Source: Eumeta japonica
Taxonomy: Eukaryota > Arthropoda > Insecta > Lepidoptera > Psychidae
Assembly (NCBI GenBank): GCA_005406025.1
Contig: BGZK01000751.1
Location: forward strand, 186,001 to 250,000
Reading direction: 5' to 3'
Length of the DNA: 64,000 nt
Shown here piece after piece: positions 58,755 to 64,000 of the stretch (its first letter is position 1; the number at the start of each line of letters is the position of its first letter). The notes below the pieces were generated by a model that saw only the letters and a program-made list of their open reading frames with translations, did not search any database and was not told the origin of the DNA. The position numbers were made by a program, and so were the translations under genes.

Positions 58755-59420
58755 ACTTTTTTTTCAAACCGTGCTAAGCACCGCTCAAAAAAGATCGACT
58801 CAACTAAAATTTTTATGGTTTTGGGAAATCATAAAAATAAAATTAATAGAAGTTTTTTTATAACTGTTAGACTATTGTTTCAATCGATACCAAATTTAAT
58901 CATCTTTTAACATAAAATTTTATCGATTGCTGCTAACTGCATTAAAATCCTCGATTTGTTTAAGAGATATCATTGTAATTTCCAAAACGTGTTGTTTTGG
59001 AATAAATTTTAAATTACTGTATCGTAAAATTTCTAAATCTAATTAGCTCTTTTTCTCAGAAGCGATAATCAATCGCTGCAAACCGCATCAATATCAGTTA
59101 GTTCGTTCGAGAGATATCGTTAAGAAAAAATTCATGGTAAAGTGTTTTTTTATAATAACTTTTAAAATTTTTGTTGGATCGATATTTCATACATATCAAC
59201 TTCTTCTGCAAATGAAATTGCGTCAAGTGCCGCAAAAGTGATTAAAATAGAAATACTTGTTCAAAAGACATCATAGTTGAAACATTTCTAAAATAGCGTT
59301 TTTAATAAACTCTAGATTTTTAAACTCAAAGAGCTCAAACCTATTCAAACTATGTTTTCGAAAAGTCATAAAAGCGATTTTTTTACCATAGAGAGTGCAA
59401 TAATTCAATTCTAGGTATAT
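58755..59420 (+). repeat. ~145-bp-period repeat family, copy 4
   Basis: Three units carry the diagnostic block at about 58922 (TCGATTGCTGCTAACTGCAT), 59070 (AATCGCTGCAAACCGCATCA) and 59217 (ATTGCGTCAAGTGCCGCAAA). Each is followed by a GTT(C/T)(G/A)(A/T)(G/A)AGA.ATC motif, and spacing is near 147 bases. It ends with a CTCAAAGAGCTCAAA segment like copies 1 and 3. Confidence 0.65.
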
Positions 59421-59489
59421 TTTTGAACCAAGTATATAGAAATACAATCATATATTAACTATTGCAAGAAAACAAACCTGTAGGAGCTC

Positions 59490-59960
59490 GATCTCATTAT
59501 TGCCATTTATTCTCTAAAAATTCAGATATTGTATAATACCTTTTCATGCAAAGTGTTTGCTAAATAAATACTTCAAATTTTTATAAGGATAAGTTATGTG
59601 TATCCTCAGGTATCTCATTGAACATGCGCAAACAGAACCCCCTAAATGAAATCGCGACTTTATGCAGTCGATTAACATGTAAACCGCTTATTTTTATTCC
59701 TGGTATTGAAATTGTGTCTATCACTATTTTATTTATTTATTTATTAAAAATTCTGATTTTTCTTACTTATATTATATGTTGGTAAATAAACTGTGCTGCC
59801 AGAGTTACAATTCCAATTTTTTTAAACTTATTTTTTAGAAAAACACGATGTCCCAGCCTGTAAATTGCGCGAATGGCCCGCTTATGCAATACAAAACGTC
59901 CTTAAACGACCACAGCATGTCCCCAAAGTAGGATGCCATACGATATCAAGCTATGGAAAC
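59490..59960 (-). pseudogene. CR1/L2-like LINE, C-terminal ORF2 remnant
   Basis: Minus-strand frames read FHSLISYGILLWGHAVVV, then LHKRAIRAIYRLGHR, FLKNKFKKIGIVTLAAQFIY, RLHKVAISFRGFCLRMFNEI, PEDTHNL and MKRYYTISEFLENKW. This is the region after the reverse transcriptase in CR1/L2-like elements (..SYGILLWG...QKRAIR.I......CR..F...ILT..SLYI...). It ends at the same C-terminal segment as the 34.2 and 41.6 kb copies. Frameshifts and stops occur throughout and the catalytic part is absent. Confidence 0.75.
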
Positions 59961-60059
59961 AGCCAAAATAATTCTAACAGTTTTGATATCAGACAATTTT
60001 ATATTTTTTTTTGATCGCAGATTTAGCAGAGCAAAGCCTTTTCGCCAACTCACCGACGT

Positions 60060-60221
60060 ATTTAAAAATAAATATCCTGAAAATGATGAGGACCCCATTG
60101 AAGATTGACACGAGAATCGGAATGAAACACACAGAGACATGACTGAAATCGATCGATCGACATAGAAAATGAAATAATTCATTTGATATCCATGCGCACG
60201 GGGCCGCCGACAAAAACTAGT
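60060..60221 (+). mobile_element. Helitron-like 3' end, decayed
   Basis: Purine-rich hexamer remnants (GAGAATCGGAATGAAAC) are followed by a GC-rich degenerate stem (GCGCACGGGGCCGCCGAC) and AAAAACTAG|T. This is the same arrangement as the 21.72 kb Helitron-like terminus, although the stem no longer pairs well. The left boundary was not found. Confidence 0.42.
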
Positions 60222-61070
60222 ATCTTAATAAACGTGATTGAGTTCATTATTTTTACCAACAATTGAAGTAATACCGATCACGGTTTCGTGATATCAATTT
60301 TAAGTTCGGTTTTTCTATAACATTAAAATTAGATTATCTACAATATGATAACAAAAAATAATTCTTTATTAATATATTAATTCGTACAGTTTTAATGGAA
60401 CTTGTGATATTTTTAAGTAGTTTTGAACATATACTATTCAAATACAGATAGATAAACAGACTTATATGTCTACTAAGCGATTAACGCAACTTTGTACAAA
60501 ATGTAACGTAGCCCACTTCGTAAGGTTGTTACGTGGCAAGACTTACTAATTAGTTTCGCGGGATGTTAGAATTTTCCTCAACAATCTGATGACAATGTAG
60601 GAACCCGGAAATATTAAAATCTTTGTACCTAAATTCATACACTGAAATATATGTACCCGAAATTCTTTCAGTTTGAAGATGTTCTTATTTATTTATGTGT
60701 ATGCAAAATTAATTTTGTTTCATGTTGGTCGAATTGCAATTTTTAGAAAAAAATTATAATTTCTGCATATATAAACTACAAAGCAATGTCACTCAATTTA
60801 GAATGCATCGAATATCTAGACGAAAAAATTGTAGAGGTTCTACGTCGGCTGATATTTATATCGTTTCACAATTGTGTGATATATCGTGAATTTGTTGCTA
60901 GAAATAATGCGGTAGCTATTTAGAATAGAGAATGTTTGTAGATTTTTATAAAAACAACGCAAAAGTTTGCTTTGATAGGAAGAACTATCAAGTCAAAATA
61001 AAAATTGTATCTACATAAGAATTCAATGAAACTGTGTAAAACGAGTGAGTGTCTCGTAATAGCCTGATTA
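60222..61070. other. AT-rich DNA, no gene seen
   Basis: No supported feature. Confidence 0.45.
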
Positions 61071-61325
61071 AATTAAGGCTCTACTCACAGTTCCTGTAAT
61101 CGTTGCCGTAATAATTTTATAGTTAGGAACGTAGACCTCGAGGTTGGAGACGGCGCGGCAAAGTCGGCTAACAGAAGAGCTAGGTGGTCGCCGATCATCC
61201 CACGTTCGCGTTGGTCCTTATCATTTATTTATAGTCACCAAAAAGCAAACGGACACCGGGAATTGCGGGCGTTTAAATTTTAAGGGATAACTGGCGTGAA
61301 CCGGTTAGTCCTTTCATGTTTTTTT
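61070..61325. promoter_or_regulatory. GC-richer island, candidate conserved non-coding element
   Basis: Unique-looking sequence with GAGACGGCGCGGCAAAGTCG, CAAACGGACACCGGGAATTG and GGCGTGAACCGGTTAG. No frame has a domain. The GGACACCGG phrase is shared with the 57.99 kb island. Confidence 0.33.
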
Positions 61326-61880
61326 TTTTCGTTCTCCGTTTTACTCAATGTGTCAACAATACGAATAATATAATAAATATTAGAAGAATGTTATATTTTT
61401 ATTAAATATGAAATTCGGATTATCGGGCGTGTACTTTTGGGTTTTCCAAATATTTTATTTCGTCTGCGGCTACAAGCAAGGAAACTTTGAAGTGCACATG
61501 TTGTAATATATTGAATAAATTGTGAGACCTGCCGAAAGTAGACCCCGACATTTTAATGTGCGCGTCGCAGCGTACATCTTGTAGTTATCAAAATGTGCGA
61601 AGAAACAAATTTGACGCCACAATAGTAATAACATTAAACATTACTTTGAGACAACATTATTGTAAAATCGACTACTGTTCAGTGGAACCACTTTTCAACA
61701 ATATGCGCACTCTAGTCCAAATCTTTTCTTGCTATTAGTACTTCGGCCATTTCATCTTAAAACAATAATTATCAATCTTTAAATCGGTACGTTATTATGT
61801 TTTAAAATTAAAGAGCCATGCTGTAGACAACTAGGCTGTAATACGAACATGGGCTGACTCGACATACGAGCTACCACTGC
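61326..61880. other. AT-rich DNA, no gene seen
   Basis: No supported feature. The 60-codon frame 61556-61738 has no motif. Confidence 0.45.
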
Positions 61881-61884
61881 ACTC

Positions 61885-62420
61885 ACAGAATACAGACGTT
61901 AAGTAACAGCTTCTGCTGTGGGGTTTCGTCCAGCAAGTGAATAGAATAGAAAACGTTTATTTGTTCTAAAGAAACACATACATAACAATATAAATATAAC
62001 GGAATAACAATAATATATATATATAAATAACAGCATAATAATAATGAGACATAGCCTAGGCGTATATATGTATGTATGCTGCAGCAATCCAAAAGGCAGC
62101 TCAGCGTCGATATCTGCTCAGAGGGCAATTCGCTGATTTTCAACCGCATCCTGAGAGGAGCCGCGGCCACGACAACCGATGAACCGTACGAGGCCAGTTG
62201 CGGAGTTCCTATGGCTCATATCCCCTCTCCATCAGCCCACTTCTCCCGTCTTCAATCCACTCCCCCCCATCATCAGTTCACTCCCTGCTTCACCACACAT
62301 CCTATTCCTTTCCAAGAGTCGGGAAACGCATTGATGACTATCCCGGAGTTGCGAATGTCCACGGGCAACGGTGAGCACCTACTCTCTGGTGGCCCCGGTA
62401 TTTGTTTTCCCATCTAAAAG
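61885..62420 (-). repeat. SINE/LINE-tail repeat, reverse orientation (copy 3 of 3)
   Basis: CACAGAATACAGACGTTAAG at 61887 matches the 24.10 kb copy. The right part, read in reverse, gives a GGTGCTCACCGTTGCCCGTG segment, then GACTCTTGGAAAGGAATAGG and GATGGAGAGG, matching the 33.48-33.62 kb copy. The 113-codon + frame (62076-62417) is Pro/Ser/His low complexity created by the antisense of this repeat and is not a gene. Confidence 0.6.
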
Positions 62421-63470
62421 CTAAAAAGCAAAAAAAGTATGCATTAAAACTCATCTAAATCAGTGCAATAGTTTCTTTATGAATTGACAAACTAAAAATT
62501 GTAATAAAGGAATATTGATTTGAACATAGACGTTGGTGAACAATGGATTTCAATTTGATCTGCTCAGAATCAGTAAGAGAAATAGCCAGTAAGTACGTAG
62601 CGCATTCACAATGGATGCAAATACCGCAAAAACTTCTTTGGCAGTACTCACTTCGAGTCATTTTGATCCTGCGGTTGCCGGCCGCGTTCAAAAAGAAGTT
62701 GGGTTCTTATTACAATCAAGCTTTTAGATAGAATTTCCACATCTGGATAGCGTAGGTGCCTATTTCGTGTGCTATTTACATACAACTGGTCACGAGAGTG
62801 ACGGATATTTAAAACGTACCGGCATTGACCCTCACTACCGTACAAGTTGCAACAGACACTTAACGAGCCCAATGAAATAATATCTTCAATGTAAAGGCAT
62901 GTTTTTCTCAATAAAAAAACCTAATGAGTTTTAAATTAAGGAGGCGCATCATGTACTATTACTATGTTTCAGATCGAACGAATTCAAGAAAAAAATTGAT
63001 GTATTTTTTTTCATCGAAGATATCAGTACTTGAAGGATAGCACTATTTTTCTTTTCAGCTACTTTGTCCAAAATGGTAAAACAATATTATTGGTATTTGA
63101 ACGCATTTATATCACAGATATATAGACAAAACGCTCTAACAGTTGTCATGAATATTTTATACCTTTCTGTGTTAACTATCTGTTCGACGGTTACATTTGT
63201 ACAGTATCGTTGATCATACATTTATAAATAGACGTAACAATATTTATTTAACATTTAACGATCAGCAACATGCTTGAAACAACTGTAACATGTTACATGC
63301 ACCCGAAATAGCTTATGACTCGCAATAGAGAATGTGTGAAAATTAAGACACCGTTAAGTATACGGTATGTTAAATAGTTTAATAGTTTTGTGATGTATGG
63401 CGTTTTAATCACCACACAACTGAGGTATTCCCTAGCACGTTTTTCTTTAATTTTAGATTGAGTTTAGACT
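62421..63470. other. AT-rich DNA, no supported gene
   Basis: Overlapping frames 62455-62911 on both strands have no recognisable motif. Confidence 0.45.
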
Positions 63471-63730
63471 TTAAGCCTCCCAATGCTGGCCTAGTACGGT
63501 CGGGGGCTACTAGCGTTAGTTGTCTCCGACCCGACGCCAACGTCCGCGACCGGCAGCTTGAATTGCTGTTCGAAACACAGAGCGCGTGGTATAATTTCAC
63601 ACTGAGTTAAAAACTCATCGGTCAAATCGGCCGTGATCGGCAACGAACGTGGTACCTTCCGATCCGAAACCGAGTCGGATTTGCACTTTCGTCAAGCGTT
63701 TGCAGAATTGAGAGGCGAGGTCGTAATTGA
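63470..63730. promoter_or_regulatory. GC-richer island
   Basis: CpG-bearing unique-looking sequence (CGACCCGACGCCAACGTCCG; CGGTCAAATCGGCCGTGATCG). No coding motif. Candidate regulatory DNA by composition only. The last 270 bases of the window are AT-rich and featureless. Confidence 0.27.
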
Positions 63731-64000
63731 ACTGAGTACTTGCAAGTTCAAACGCAATGTTATTAAAACCGCTGAGTCATTACCGCTCCGTTTTATAATG
63801 TTACTTTTATGATATTTTAAACCAAATACTTTATCTTATTTAATTAAATACAGACAATAAAAAAAATACAAATGCGAATCAAAACCGTACGGAGTATTTG
63901 GTTATTTAAAAATACAACAGTATCTGGATGTCCGATGGTTTATTTTTCACAAAATCGCATTTACTAAAAATATACGCACGTATATTTTTAAAACAAAACT

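Noticed and set aside
62076..62417. 113-codon + strand frame with Pro/Ser/His-rich sequence
   Set aside because: It is the antisense of a SINE/LINE-tail repeat also present at 33.5 and 24.2 kb. The composition comes from the repeat and there is no domain.

Overview
This is an AT-rich eukaryotic window, most likely from a moth or butterfly (Lepidoptera). I infer this from the repeat content: several dispersed sequences I associate with lepidopteran genomes, mariner, pogo-like, Helitron-like and Harbinger DNA transposons, and CR1/L2-like, R1-like and RTE-like LINE remnants. There is no bacterial-style gene packing and no tRNA, rRNA or CRISPR array that I can support. I find no convincing host protein-coding gene. 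The window looks like intergenic or long-intron DNA in which transposon remnants are separated by AT-rich unique sequence and a dozen short GC-richer islands, which are candidate regulatory elements or first exons.

Layout. 1-3.8 kb: a mariner tail at the left edge, a hexamer-array repeat, and an antisense R1-like LINE with RNase H. 3.8-20 kb: mostly unique AT-rich DNA with GC-rich islands, two tandem hairpins (8.0 kb), two copies of a ~145-bp-period repeat family and a ~610 bp dispersed repeat (17.5-18.1 kb). 20-25 kb: a GGGGCC...CCCCCC repeat, a Helitron-like 3' end, an antisense mariner remnant, a third ~145-bp family copy and a SINE/LINE-tail repeat. 25.4-28.4 kb: a 3.0 kb pogo-like transposon with a perfect 20-bp terminal inverted repeat, a decayed transposase (pipsqueak-type HTH, DDE part, Lys-rich linker, PHD finger) and subterminal copies of the TIR motif. 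28.5-47.9 kb: unique DNA with LINE remnants at 34.1, 41.3-42.6 and 44.2 kb.

47.9-56.7 kb: the most notable object, an 8.8 kb PIF/Harbinger element. It carries a five-coding-exon DDE transposase on the + strand and a five-coding-exon Myb/SANT-like partner gene on the - strand. The two genes converge on a palindromic AATAAATTTATT that can act as the poly(A) signal for both. Four frameshifts break these genes, and each is one base short of frame in or next to an A or T run. With those four bases counted, all ten exons join in phase. One nonsense codon in the Myb-like gene remains. The element is therefore either very young or intact apart from that codon, with homopolymer errors in the assembly.

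56.7-64 kb: another hexamer-array copy, a GC-rich island, a fourth ~145-bp family copy, an antisense LINE 3' end, a Helitron-like terminus and a second SINE/LINE-tail repeat. Short, near-perfect inverted duplications with 0-10 nt loops recur throughout the window and are not explained by the annotated transposons.
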